Of a stretch of DNA of 40,962 bases, positions 7,639 through 14,209 are shown one piece after another. How positions within the stretch are numbered: position 1 is the first letter of the stretch; each line of letters begins with the position of its first letter. Made by a program: the position numbers and the translations under genes. Below the pieces are notes generated by a model, which was not told where the DNA came from, did not search any database, and saw only the letters and a program-made list of their open reading frames with translations. This stretch comes from a virus. The stretch is taken from positions 1 through 40,962 of IMG/VR virus record IMGVR_UViG_3300042887_000614; one strand, 5' to 3'.

Positions 7639-9153
7639 TTAGTAGTACGCTGCTTTTTTGCGCGTGCGCAAGAAGTTATCCTCCGGCTCATCAGTCGGGA
7701 GCCGTAGAAACCCACCTTGCCTGAATCTTAACAGTGCGAGGGTAGTCGAGTCCACCAAGTCATCGTTGATACCAGCGGGGAAATCGTTGCACTCTTCGAT
7801 CACCTCTTTGGCCCATCTGCGGTCTGGGGCAAACACAATCCCTGAAGCAAACAAGTCCGATATCGCATTCACCCGAGCAATCTTGTCCTGCCCCTTGCCG
7901 GGGGTGAACTCCCCGACAGGCACACCCATACGCCTGAATTCTTGGTAAAGAGCCGATCCGTTGGACTTCTTCTCAACCATAAACGCGTCAGGTTGCCACT
8001 CCTTGTACTCTTCGAGCACCAGCTTCTTCAACTCGGGGTATTCCAGCCGCTTTTTGATCGCATTCAACAAAATAATGGCAAAGTTGTTCGTCTCTTCGTT
8101 GAAAAACACGCCCCAAGTGGTCAGTGCGTTGTAGTCAGCCCTGTTGTTGGCCTCCTGCGCCGCGTCGAGGGACATGATGATGAACTCACATGTGGGAGGA
8201 TTCTCTTTGTCCCATATCTTCCACCATTCCCGCTTGATCAGCGCACCCTCTTCTGACACGGGGTTCTGCATGTATTGGGCATTCCAATACCGGATGTCCA
8301 GTGCGGCCTTCTTAGCCAACAACTCCTCAACATCCCAGAACTCTGGCCACAAAGCCGTGCCGTCATCCTTGATAGCTGGGAACTCGACTACCTCCCACGG
8401 GTCAACTTCATCGTTGCGGTCCATCTGCTGGACGATCTGCCCTGTCAGGTCCAATTTGGACCAGCGAGTCATTACAACAATGATCGCACCGCCCGGCATA
8501 AGACGCTGAAGAGGCCCAGACTGGAACCACTCCCAAGCAGGAAGAAAAACATCAGGACGACCGGTCTTTGCTTCTTGCTCCGAATGAGGATCGTCAATAA
8601 TAAATAGGTCAGCCCCGCGCCCAGCAAGAGCACCCCCCACACCAATAGCGAAGTATTCCCCATTAAAGTTAGTCCCCCATCGTGAAGCAGACTTACTGTC
8701 AGATTGCAGCTCTACCTGCGGAAATACCTCTTTATAAGAGTCCGATCCAACGAGGTTACGCACACGACGGCCAAAGTTAACAGCCAAATCCGCCGTGTGA
8801 GACCCCATGATAATCTTCTTCTGAGGGTACTTACCCAAGAACCATGCGGGCGCAAGATAGGATATGAGCTCAGACTTACCATGTCGTGGAGCAATATTAA
8901 CAATGACTCGTTTTTTCTTGCCAGCAGCAATATCCTCAAAGATTTGAATGAGTTTGAGGTGGTGAGGTCCAACTTTATATCCGGGGTAGACGTGTTGGAT
9001 GAAGTCAAGGAAGCTCTCCTTACTCAGACTCTGTGTGATCTGAGCGTCATAGGCCTTCAGAAGCTCTAAAGTGCGCCTTTTCTCCTTGTCCGGCATGGTC
9101 GGCAAGGCTGTCCGCAGCTTAAATAGCTGCTCAGGCGTCAGTTTGGGGAGCAT
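7639..9153 (-). CDS. terL: Terminase large subunit (TerL)
   Basis: A 504-aa packaging motor. The ATPase domain shows the Walker A-like APRHGKS at residues 88-94 and Walker B LFIIDDPH at 183-190; a coupling motif region (VVMTRWSKLDLTGQI) follows at about 226-240. The C-terminal RNase H-like nuclease has Asp330 (SLDAAQ), Glu394 (VEKKSNG) and the NDDLVD cluster at 463-468 as probable metal ligands. It cuts concatemeric DNA and pumps it through the portal. Start at 9153 has AGAGG upstream and overlaps the small subunit by 23 bp. Confidence 0.94.
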   Translation of the reverse strand: MLPKLTPEQLFKLRTALPTMPDKEKRRTLELLKAYDAQITQSLSKESFLDFIQHVYPGYKVGPHHLKLIQIFEDIAAGKKKRVIVNIAPRHGKSELISYLAPAWFLGKYPQKKIIMGSHTADLAVNFGRRVRNLVGSDSYKEVFPQVELQSDSKSASRWGTNFNGEYFAIGVGGALAGRGADLFIIDDPHSEQEAKTGRPDVFLPAWEWFQSGPLQRLMPGGAIIVVMTRWSKLDLTGQIVQQMDRNDEVDPWEVVEFPAIKDDGTALWPEFWDVEELLAKKAALDIRYWNAQYMQNPVSEEGALIKREWWKIWDKENPPTCEFIIMSLDAAQEANNRADYNALTTWGVFFNEETNNFAIILLNAIKKRLEYPELKKLVLEEYKEWQPDAFMVEKKSNGSALYQEFRRMGVPVGEFTPGKGQDKIARVNAISDLFASGIVFAPDRRWAKEVIEECNDFPAGINDDLVDSTTLALLRFRQGGFLRLPTDEPEDNFLRTRKKAAYY

Positions 9154-9712
9154 CCGCCTCTTTCCGCACTATTTCCCTAGCTTCCACGTCGATTACCTTG
9201 TTCTCTAGCTTGCCCAAAGTGGCCAAAAGCTCGTTTTCTACCTCTTCGATAGTGAGAATCTTATGAGTTACCTCTGTGCGCTTCTTGAAGGCGTCGACGC
9301 CATCAATTTCTCCTAGCTTACTGAGAGCTGACACGCGAGTTTTGGCATCTCGGGCGTTCTCTACCTCTTCAATTAGCTTGTTGACCACGTACATCTTGAG
9401 GTCGGAGAGCTCATCTACGACCGACACGTTCATCTGCGCGACCATACCTGCTAGGTAGGCAAGCGTTTCGTTCGGATACTTGGAATAGTCGGGGCGGTGA
9501 GCAGGGTCCGCGGCCATTTGTCTGGCAATGGCCTTTGCCTGATCTACGTTTTCTTGGGTGCCTTGAAGAATCTCGCCTGTCAGGTCTGACATGAGCTTGA
9601 CTACGTTGGCGCGCATCTGCAATTCCTCTGACGGGGACAGGTCAGGGAATGCTTCTTTAGCGCTTTGAGGCAGAGGAATGTTTTCCTCGATGTGTGGCAC
9701 GAGTTCGTCCAT
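9131..9712 (-). CDS. Terminase small subunit (putative TerS)
   Basis: A 193-aa protein overlapping the start of terL, the standard place of the DNA-recognition subunit. It is almost wholly helical, with a C-terminal segment RVSALSKLGEIDGVDAFKKR (about residues 125-144) that I recognise from small terminases of environmental phages, and an acidic tail that could bind TerL. Start at 9712 follows GGAG. It is the first gene of the leftward late operon. Confidence 0.72.
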   Translation of the reverse strand: MDELVPHIEENIPLPQSAKEAFPDLSPSEELQMRANVVKLMSDLTGEILQGTQENVDQAKAIARQMAADPAHRPDYSKYPNETLAYLAGMVAQMNVSVVDELSDLKMYVVNKLIEEVENARDAKTRVSALSKLGEIDGVDAFKKRTEVTHKILTIEEVENELLATLGKLENKVIDVEAREIVRKEADAPQTDA

Positions 9713-9742
9713 TTGCAGAGTGTTGCTCCGTTGTTGTCTGTG

Positions 9743-9773
9743 ACTATATCAGTTCTTGGAAATTTTTTGTAAA
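9743..9773 (-). promoter_or_regulatory. Candidate late promoter for structural operon
   Basis: Read on the minus strand: TTTACA (9773-9768), a 19-bp spacer, then TATAGT (9748-9743), 31 bp before the small terminase start. The spacer is longer than ideal, so this is a weak sigma-70 match. It may need an activator, or the late promoter may be of another type. Confidence 0.35.
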
Positions 9774-9991
9774 AATTTTTTTGACATTAGGTGAGTTTGG
9801 TTGACGGGGGGCCTTTCTGTAGAAAGAAACCAACATGTACAGGGAGTAAACATGAGGCCCCCTATGAGTTTCTTTGGGGACAAAAATCAAGTGCGGTAAC
9901 TTTTTTGTCTCTGTGTATAGATCAGGAGCTATGTTTCGGCGTGCATTACTTAGCTCGGAAAGGTCAGGGAGTTGGAGATTTGGAAAATTGT

Positions 9992-10063
9992 GGGGTCGTT
10001 TGTGCGTGTTAGGGGGTATGGGGTAAGCGGGGGGACCCATTTGTGGTTTAGGGGGGTGGGGGG
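9992..10063 (+). other. Cluster of six G-runs (possible G-quadruplex)
   Basis: The plus strand carries runs of four to six G at 9992-9995, 10012-10016, 10020-10024, 10030-10034, 10051-10056 and 10058-10063. Loops of 3 and 5 nt separate three of them and a single T separates the last two. A four-run quadruplex needs one longer loop of 16 nt. Such a run of G on one strand is unlike the rest of the window. Confidence 0.5.
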
Positions 10064-10079
10064 CAGGCTTCCCCCCGCC
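10055..10079. repeat. GC-rich inverted repeat
   Basis: GGTGGGGGG - caggctt - CCCCCCGCC pairs over 9 bp with one G-T wobble. It has no T-run on either side and ends 4 bp before the -35 of the early promoter, so a protein-binding or DNA-structure role is more likely than termination. Confidence 0.5.
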
Positions 10080-10083
10080 AAAC

Positions 10084-10113
10084 TTTACTTATGCCCCCGC
10101 TTCATGCCATAGT
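10084..10113 (+). promoter_or_regulatory. Early promoter, copy A of ACTTTACTTA family
   Basis: TTTACT (10084-10089), 18 bp, CATAGT (10108-10113), upstream of the 70-aa gene. The block ACTTTACTTA recurs at 10725 and 11598. It is followed by the inverted repeat CACACA-cgg-TGTGTG (10125-10139), a possible operator or leader hairpin. Moderate sigma-70 match; support comes mainly from recurrence. Confidence 0.5.
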
Positions 10114-10158
10114 GATCTCACTGACACACACGGTGTGTGGCAGAACTAGGAGACCCAC

Positions 10159-10371
10159 ATGGTCATGCAAGCAGTACGTAAGTGGATTCGTACCCACGGT
10201 TTGTTCACCACATCAGTGACGCTCGACGACGGCACGACAGTGCATAAGGCATGGACTAAGTCCAGCGCGCTGGAGTGGATGTGGTTGCACAGTCGCAAGC
10301 ACTCGGCTCAGCAGTTCAGCCAAGTGACCAACGTGTTCGGTCAACGCATCGCGGTTCGGTACTACCGCTAA
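10159..10371 (+). CDS. Hypothetical early protein, 70 aa
   Basis: A basic 70-aa protein with many Trp, His and Arg residues and no hydrophobic segment. Start at 10159 has GGAG six bases upstream, behind the copy A promoter. It is the first gene of the rightward early region, a place where phages often encode small host-takeover proteins, but nothing in the sequence shows a function. A UUCG hairpin follows 5 bp after the stop. Confidence 0.65.
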   Translation: MVMQAVRKWIRTHGLFTTSVTLDDGTTVHKAWTKSSALEWMWLHSRKHSAQQFSQVTNVFGQRIAVRYYR

Positions 10372-10375
10372 CAAC

Positions 10376-10395
10376 AGAGGGGCTTCGGCCCCTCT
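10376..10395 (+). terminator. Intergenic UUCG hairpin without U-tract
   Basis: AGAGGGGC-ttcg-GCCCCTCT is a perfect 8-bp stem with a UUCG loop between the 70-aa and 68-aa genes. It lacks a T-run and lies just before the next ribosome site, so it may protect or process mRNA rather than terminate. Confidence 0.5.
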
Positions 10396-10410
10396 CCTAC
10401 TGGAGACACC

Positions 10411-10617
10411 ATGACATCAGGACAGTCCAACATCTGGCGCACACATGTGCGCAAGGCATTGGTGGAGGCGCTCAAGGAGCGCCGCCCATTCAGCCAACTG
10501 ACATACGAAGCCGAGAAGCGTCACCGCGAACTCGTGCAAGTAATAAGGGCAACCTTCTGCGCCAAGCTCGACGATGCAGACTACTGCAAGCTATCCGTCA
10601 ACTACTTCAAGCGCTGA
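10411..10617 (+). CDS. Hypothetical early protein, 68 aa
   Basis: A basic, mainly helical 68-aa protein. Start at 10411 follows GGAG with six bases of spacing. It shares the leading promoter with the 70-aa gene and ends just before a UUCG-loop hairpin. No motif or family is recognised; an early DNA- or RNA-binding role is compatible with its charge, but that is only a guess. Confidence 0.62.
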   Translation: MTSGQSNIWRTHVRKALVEALKERRPFSQLTYEAEKRHRELVQVIRATFCAKLDDADYCKLSVNYFKR

Positions 10618-10624
10618 CCACAGG

Positions 10625-10645
10625 CCATCCCTTCGGGGATGGTTT
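10625..10645 (+). terminator. UUCG hairpin terminator
   Basis: CCATCCC-ttcg-GGGATGG (10625-10642) followed by TTT, eight bases after the stop of the 68-aa gene. Short U-tract, so probably a partial terminator. Confidence 0.6.
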
Positions 10646-10722
10646 GACACCAGTTATCTATCCTCGGGCGCAGGGCGCGTGTGAGTGACAAGCGCGCTAT
10701 ATAGCGTGCCCTCCCCACGTGG
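10644..10722 (+). repeat. Intergenic repeat, copy 1 of 3
   Basis: Starts TTGACACCAGTTATCTA and ends in TATAGCGTGCCCTCCCCACGTGG. It shares CCAGTTATCTA, GCGCG blocks and the TAGYGYCCC end with copies at 11515 and 12341. It is less conserved in the middle than copies 2 and 3. It lies between a terminator and the copy B promoter. Confidence 0.65.
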
Positions 10723-10725
10723 AAC

Positions 10726-10754
10726 TTTACTTAACGGCGCTGTCGTGCGATAGT
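10726..10754 (+). promoter_or_regulatory. Early promoter, copy B
   Basis: TTTACT (10726-10731), 17 bp, GATAGT (10749-10754), about 70 bp before the first paralogue gene. Same ACTTTACTTA block as copies A and C, with TTCACTGACA just downstream as in copy A. Confidence 0.55.
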
Positions 10755-10820
10755 GTATTCACTGACAGGGAATTCTCTTTGTCGGTATTTTTCAATCGTT
10801 CATTTTATGGAGATATGAAC

Positions 10821-11462
10821 ATGAGCAAAGCAAAAGCACCCGTGGAAGCATCCACATCCGTTTTCACTTCACTGAAGGATTTGGGTTATCAGCAAGCTGG
10901 TAATTTTGAAAAGTCCATCACAATGGCGCAGTATGCGCTGGACAACATCACAGGGTTCCCCACTGATGTGCCCACTGAAGCGAAAGATTCGCTGTATGAA
11001 GGGTATCGCATGAAGTTCAACGAACTGCAACCCGCGAAGATGTACGCTGTGATCAATGATCATTATGTGCTGGCATCGCAGGAACACATCGAAGCTAAGA
11101 ACGTGGAGAAAATCGAAGTGGGCGTAGCTTACGCTTACAGCTACAGTTCGCAGGAATTCGGAAAGCTAGCGAACACGAACCCTGCGCTTCATGCTTTGAT
11201 CAAAGCTGTGCGTGAAAAGTGTTCTACCTATTGTTCCAATAGGCTGTCAGACTTGAAGCGTGCCGCGAAGAACATCTTGAACAGGGATAAGACACGCGAA
11301 CGGACAGCGAATAAGGACTTCGCTGAATTCGTTGAAGCATGGTTCAAGGATACAGCACCTGACAGACTGAAGTCCGCATCAGCGCGTGGTGATGCTTCAG
11401 CAGACAGCAAGCGCTTCAATGAAGCGAAGGTAGCGTTCATGGTGAAGTGGAACACTGCCTAA
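10821..11462 (+). CDS. Early paralogue 1, unknown function, 213 aa
   Basis: A 213-aa soluble, Lys/Glu/Ala-rich protein without membrane segments or known catalytic motifs. I take ATG 10821 because TGGAG lies 8 bases upstream; upstream in-frame ATGs lack a site. Residues from about 15 to 155 align with the 199-aa protein at 11686. The shared core starts KIEVGVAYAYSYSSQEF and stays identical for 28 residues. The gene has its own promoter and a perfect terminator, a monocistronic arrangement that in a dense phage genome implies high or separately timed expression. A structural or sequestering early protein is possible. I do not recognise the family. Confidence 0.8.
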   Translation: MSKAKAPVEASTSVFTSLKDLGYQQAGNFEKSITMAQYALDNITGFPTDVPTEAKDSLYEGYRMKFNELQPAKMYAVINDHYVLASQEHIEAKNVEKIEVGVAYAYSYSSQEFGKLANTNPALHALIKAVREKCSTYCSNRLSDLKRAAKNILNRDKTRERTANKDFAEFVEAWFKDTAPDRLKSASARGDASADSKRFNEAKVAFMVKWNTA

Positions 11463-11467
11463 CATTC

Positions 11468-11502
11468 AGCCCCCAGACCCACAAGGTCTGGGGGCTTTTT
11501 TT
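11468..11502 (+). terminator. Strong intrinsic terminator
   Basis: AGCCCCCAGACC - cacaa - GGTCTGGGGGCT, a perfect 12-bp stem, followed by six further T. Ends the transcript of paralogue 1. Confidence 0.95.
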
Positions 11503-11514
11503 CGTCCCGCTATT

Positions 11515-11594
11515 TTGATACCAGTTATCTAAGGCGAGCGCGTGAAGTGAGCGCGGCTGGGCAAGCGAGTTAAATAGTGCCCCATCCCCCCGTG
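11515..11594 (+). repeat. Intergenic repeat, copy 2 of 3
   Basis: Begins TTGATACCAGTTATCTAAGG, continues with GAGCGCG-tgaagt-GAGCGCG and GTTAAATAGTGCCCC. Closest to copy 3 at 12341. Lies between the paralogue 1 terminator and the copy C promoter; in this copy the final CCACG/CGTGG arm is degenerate (only CCCCCGTG). Confidence 0.7.
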
Positions 11595-11598
11595 AGAC

Positions 11599-11628
11599 TT
11601 TACTTAAGAGGCTTGTTTCGGTTACTGT
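11599..11628 (+). promoter_or_regulatory. Early promoter, copy C
   Basis: TTTACT (11599-11604), 18 bp, TACTGT (11623-11628), upstream of paralogue 2. The -10 is weak, but ACTTTACTTA and the downstream GAATTCTCT are shared with copy B. Confidence 0.45.
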
Positions 11629-11685
11629 TAGTCATCGGTTAAGAATTCTCTGGCCGATACATTGTCAATTTTTTAAGGGTCTATC

Positions 11686-12285
11686 ATGACTACATTTTCA
11701 TCGGTGCGGGATTTCGGTTATCAACAAGCCAAGACTGGCGACTCTCTGGTCGATCAGGCTCAGTATGCAATCGACAACTTTACGGGTTTTCCCGATGACC
11801 TCGCCTCTGAGGTCAAGACTGAGTTGTATTCTGGCTATCAAATGCGGTACAACGAGAACAACCCCGCCAAGTTGTTTGCCGTCATCAATGACCATTACGT
11901 TTTGGCGACTGAGGAACAAGCCAACAACAAGAAGATCGAAAAGATCGAGGTCGGTGTCGCCTATGCCTACTCATACTCAAGCCAAGAGTTTGGCAAGTTG
12001 GCGAATACTAACCCTGCCTTGCATGGTCTGGTCAAGTCGGTGCGTGAGAAGTTTTCCACCTATGCCTCAAACAAGCTTGGCGACCTCAAAAGAGAAGCCA
12101 AGAAGATTCTTAACTCAGGCAAGACCTCGACCAGATCGACGCTCGACTTCACTCAGTCGATGACCAAACAGTTTGAGGCACAAGAGAAGTCGGTCAAGGT
12201 GAAACAAGACCGAGGCGACACCACCGCCGACCTCGCCAAGTATCGGTTAGCAGTCAAGGCCTTCTGGTCGACCTACAACAAATAA
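11686..12285 (+). CDS. Early paralogue 2, unknown function, 199 aa
   Basis: A 199-aa homologue of the protein at 10821, similar over nearly its full length; the C-terminal 45 residues differ most. In the 28-residue block identical between the two, 20 of 28 codons are different synonyms, so the duplication is old or the copies were acquired separately, with strong selection on the protein. Start at 11686 follows AAGGG. Own promoter (copy C) and terminator. No catalytic motif, signal peptide or membrane helix is visible; function unknown. Confidence 0.8.
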   Translation: MTTFSSVRDFGYQQAKTGDSLVDQAQYAIDNFTGFPDDLASEVKTELYSGYQMRYNENNPAKLFAVINDHYVLATEEQANNKKIEKIEVGVAYAYSYSSQEFGKLANTNPALHGLVKSVREKFSTYASNKLGDLKREAKKILNSGKTSTRSTLDFTQSMTKQFEAQEKSVKVKQDRGDTTADLAKYRLAVKAFWSTYNK

Positions 12286-12302
12286 TCTTCTAAGCCACTC
12301 AC

Positions 12303-12329
12303 GCCAGACCTTCGGGTCTGGCTTTTTTT
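12303..12329 (+). terminator. Strong intrinsic terminator
   Basis: GCCAGACC-ttcg-GGTCTGGC (8-bp perfect stem, UUCG loop) followed by seven T. Ends the transcript of paralogue 2. Confidence 0.95.
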
Positions 12330-12340
12330 CGCCCCTCGGA

Positions 12341-12429
12341 TTTGAAGCCAGTTATCTAGAGCGAGTGCGCGGAGTGAGCGCGTTGGGCATGGACAAGGGA
12401 GTTAATTAGCGTCCCACGGTCACGTGGAG
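12341..12429 (+). repeat. Intergenic repeat, copy 3 of 3
   Basis: Begins TTTGAAGCCAGTTATCTAGA, continues with GCG-rich AGTGAGCGCG, then GTTAATTAGCGTCCCACG. Ends in the hairpin CCACG-gtca-CGTGG (12414-12427). Unlike the other copies it is not followed by an ACTTTACTTA promoter but by the candidate origin. Confidence 0.7.
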
Positions 12430-12554
12430 TCGGTGTTTTGCCCTGTTTGCATCGCCTACCGTTCTCAGAAATGAAGTCTGAGATGTGAAAGATAGATTCT
12501 GAGTTCACCCAATGACAGTTTTGGGGTTTGTTCTGGGGGGGTTGGCGAAAATCA

Positions 12555-12882
12555 GTAGAACAAGACCACTTCGTAGAACATGATTTCTCCTTATAAATCA
12601 AGCACTTACGTGTTTGTTCTATCTGTTCTACGTTTTTTGGGGTAGGGTCTGGTTTTGCGCGTTTTTTGCAGAGCGCGGGGGCCGCCCAGCTAATGCGGAA
12701 AAAAGCACGCTGGCAGGGGGTATATATTCAAAAATCGTAGAACAGCAGAACACACTCTATTTATTTATTTATATTTAATTACTTTGTAGGGATAGAGTGA
12801 GAACCTAGCCCCTACACTTTTTAACCTTTTCCTGTTCCAAAGGTAAAGTAGAACAAAGTCCAAATCCTAGAACAGCAGAACA
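12555..12882. repeat. Candidate replication origin: TAGAACA iterons plus AT-rich tract
   Basis: The octamer GTAGAACA or near copies occur at 12555, 12573, 12624 (reverse), 12737 and 12848. Related TAGAACA or CAGAACA units lie at 12615 (reverse), 12745, 12868 and 12875; the pairs at 12737-12752 and 12867-12882 are nearly identical doublets ((G/C)TAGAACAGCAGAACA). Several are preceded by AAAATC or CAAATC. Between the doublets lies an A/T tract (about 12753-12784) that could be the unwinding element. No credible gene covers 12330-12956. Iterons beside an AT tract next to a regulator gene is a usual origin layout; an operator array is the alternative. Confidence 0.6.
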
Positions 12883-12897
12883 GAATTTAGAAACCGC

Positions 12898-12926
12898 TTG
12901 AACAACCTGAACAATTAGAATATACT
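12898..12926 (+). promoter_or_regulatory. Sigma-70 promoter for the HTH gene
   Basis: TTGAAC (12898-12903), 17-bp spacer, TATACT (12921-12926), 31 bp before the start of the HTH-like gene. The TATACT -10 is shared with the two palindrome promoters downstream. Confidence 0.65.
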
Positions 12927-12956
12927 GAACACTTCAACGACCCGCGGAGCAATGAG

Positions 12957-13169
12957 ATGCTACTCAAACCTGTCAATTCACAATCCTCTGACCTCATCAC
13001 ACATGATGGCCTGACCAAGAACCTACGTGGCTGGTCGCAATACCTTGGAATCCCATACGACACCCTGCGTATGCGATACCGCCGAGGCCTGACCGGAGAT
13101 GACCTGTTCAAGCAGGTGCGGCCATACGACCCGAGTGGCTCATATAAAAAAGTCATAGACCATCCTTGA
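12957..13169 (+). CDS. Small HTH-like DNA-binding protein, probable regulator
   Basis: A basic 70-aa protein. Residues 21-50 (NLRGWSQYLGIPYDTLRMRY then RRGLTGDDL) have the helix-turn-helix pattern of small phage regulators and of HNH-associated DNA-binding modules, where the GIPY segment is the turn. Start at 12957 follows GCGGAG. The gene is bounded by the candidate origin upstream and by a palindrome-overlapped promoter that begins inside its last codons, so it is well placed to control that promoter or origin firing. Both roles are inference. Confidence 0.65.
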   Translation: MLLKPVNSQSSDLITHDGLTKNLRGWSQYLGIPYDTLRMRYRRGLTGDDLFKQVRPYDPSGSYKKVIDHP

Positions 13170-13194
13170 CTTATAAGTCAAGTTGTGTTATACT
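13165..13194 (+). promoter_or_regulatory. Sigma-70 promoter with palindromic operator, copy 1
   Basis: -35 TTGACT (13166-13171), 17 bp, -10 TATACT (13189-13194). An exact 18-bp palindrome CTTGACTTATAAGTCAAG (13165-13182) covers the -35, the classic place for a repressor site. It drives the 13282-15885 cluster. Confidence 0.85.
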
Positions 13195-13237
13195 TGAGTC
13201 TGGTTGAGGAGCATTCTTTGACCAGCACTATTTAGCC

Positions 13238-13255
13238 CTCCACGGTGACGTGGAG
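13238..13255 (+). promoter_or_regulatory. Leader hairpin CTCCACG-gtga-CGTGGAG
   Basis: A 7-bp stem with 4-nt loop in the 5' leader, 26 bases before the start codon of the 108-aa gene. The same CCACG/CGTGG hairpin and flanking TTAG and TTTGAA recur in the leader at 15986, suggesting a conserved post-transcriptional element. Confidence 0.6.
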
Positions 13256-13281
13256 TTTGAAGTCCCTCGGAAGGTAATCAC

Positions 13282-13608
13282 ATGAAACTCGGTTTTGTAT
13301 TCGCACCCCAAGCTGCCGCCAACGACACAAGCTGGCACGCCGCACTCCCACGCCCCATGCGCAAAGCGTTGCGCCATGTGAGGGCAAGTTCATTGCCCAA
13401 ACCAAACACCCATTGCGGGGTGGACACCTATTTGCAGGTGGAGTACCGCACTGACACGTATCACACACAGAACCTTGAGTTCCTTGACCGTGGCTACGAC
13501 TACGACGAGTTCGGTGACATCGACAACGAGCACGATGGCCTGACCATCACCGACACCATGAGCGAGGTTGAGCTCTTCGAGTTCTGCACTGGCTACAACA
13601 TCATCTAA
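13282..13608 (+). CDS. Hypothetical protein, 108 aa
   Basis: First gene behind palindrome promoter copy 1; ribosome site GGAAGG eight bases upstream. The N-terminal half is basic (residues 21-40), the C-terminal half strongly acidic and Tyr/Asp-rich (DRGYDYDEFGDIDNEHD, about residues 69-85), which could mimic DNA or bind a basic partner. No family is recognised. It heads a series of about nine small genes with short gaps or overlaps, so all are probably one transcript. Confidence 0.65.
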   Translation: MKLGFVFAPQAAANDTSWHAALPRPMRKALRHVRASSLPKPNTHCGVDTYLQVEYRTDTYHTQNLEFLDRGYDYDEFGDIDNEHDGLTITDTMSEVELFEFCTGYNII

Positions 13609-13629
13609 TACACACCTAGGAGATACACA

Positions 13630-13818
13630 ATGAAAGTCTACATTCTCATGGGGGGCCACGCCCCCGTCGAGGTCTACATGGACAGAAGCTTGGCGCTGTA
13701 CGACTGCTGGATCATGACCGAGGGTGAGCGGTATGACGAGAACCCCACCGACTACTGGGTCAAGGGCATGGACGTTGTGCTTGAGACGCACGAAGCACTA
13801 ACGGGAGATGTAGTGTGA
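13630..13818 (+). CDS. Hypothetical protein, 62 aa
   Basis: A 62-aa acidic protein with a hydrophobic, beta-like N-terminus (MKVYILMGGHAPVEVYMD). Start follows GGAG; the stop overlaps the next gene's GTG start by four bases, implying coupled translation. Small proteins opening MKVYIL are frequent in phage early clusters, without known function. Confidence 0.65.
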   Translation: MKVYILMGGHAPVEVYMDRSLALYDCWIMTEGERYDENPTDYWVKGMDVVLETHEALTGDVV

Positions 13819-14033
13819 GCAACAACATTCACAACCCAGAGTGCATGGTCTGTGGCGATTCCTTTCCCACTGGACGGTGGGCGCTTGGCTACAAGGTCTG
13901 CTGTCCGTGTGGTGAGGTCGAGGCCAAGCGTGTGGTGCGCACCATCGTGCCCATGCACAAGAGCAATTACTTTCTCTGCACGAACCTCGAAGACCTCAAG
14001 GGCATCAACAACAAAGGGGGGATGCACCGATGA
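13815..14033 (+). CDS. Zinc-ribbon-like small protein, 72 aa
   Basis: The GTG start at 13815 sits in a GTGA overlap and has GGGAG five bases upstream. Cys10-x2-Cys13 and Cys29-x2-Cys32 (with an extra Cys30) make a two-knuckle zinc ribbon. The C-terminal half contains MHKSNYFLCTNLEDLKGINN, which looks like a conserved phage segment. Zinc binding is inferred from the Cys spacing; the target is unknown. Confidence 0.62.
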   Translation: MSNNIHNPECMVCGDSFPTGRWALGYKVCCPCGEVEAKRVVRTIVPMHKSNYFLCTNLEDLKGINNKGGMHR

Positions 14034-14209
14034 ACGAAGACCCGAAAAACATAGCCGAGCGGATGCTCAGTATGTACGGACACAGCAAGTACACACCCGA
14101 GGAGCGAGCGTCAGACCATGCGTTCGCGTATGACAGTCAAGAGGCAGGGCGCAAGTTCTGGATCGCCGTGCTGCAACACATTTATCAACTGAAGGAGAGA
14201 CAGGTATGA
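14030..14209 (+). CDS. Hypothetical protein, 59 aa
   Basis: ATG 14030 overlaps the previous stop (ATGA) and the frame stays open for 59 codons to TGA 14207-14209, which again overlaps the next ATG. The protein is helical and charged with an aromatic C-terminal helix (KFWIAVLQHIYQL). Perfect stop-start chaining on both sides is the main evidence that it is real. Function unknown. Confidence 0.6.
   Translation: MNEDPKNIAERMLSMYGHSKYTPEERASDHAFAYDSQEAGRKFWIAVLQHIYQLKERQV

Larger units (their letters stand above)
9713..10158. other. Divergent intergenic region, 446 bp
   Basis: This region separates the leftward late genes from the rightward early genes. From left to right it holds the candidate late promoter, an A/T tract (9761-9782) and a 7-bp inverted repeat GGGGGCC / GGCCCCC (9807-9813 and 9856-9862) enclosing a small inner hairpin. 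A 15-codon open frame (9852-9899) with a GGGAGT ribosome site could be a leader peptide. G-runs and a GC hairpin follow at 9992-10079, then the early promoter. Longer open frames here have no codon character and no ribosome site. Confidence 0.6.

Noticed and set aside
9744-10040. Open frames on both strands in the divergent region
   Set aside because: Pro/Asn- or Gly-rich chance frames without ribosome sites across promoter, hairpin and G-run sequence.
12356-12601. Minus-strand open frame of 81 codons
   Set aside because: It lies over the intergenic repeat and iterons, has no convincing ribosome site and no protein-like composition.
12555-12882. CRISPR-like array
   Set aside because: The repeated units are 7-8 bases, irregularly spaced and in both orientations; there are no repeat-spacer periods and no cas genes.
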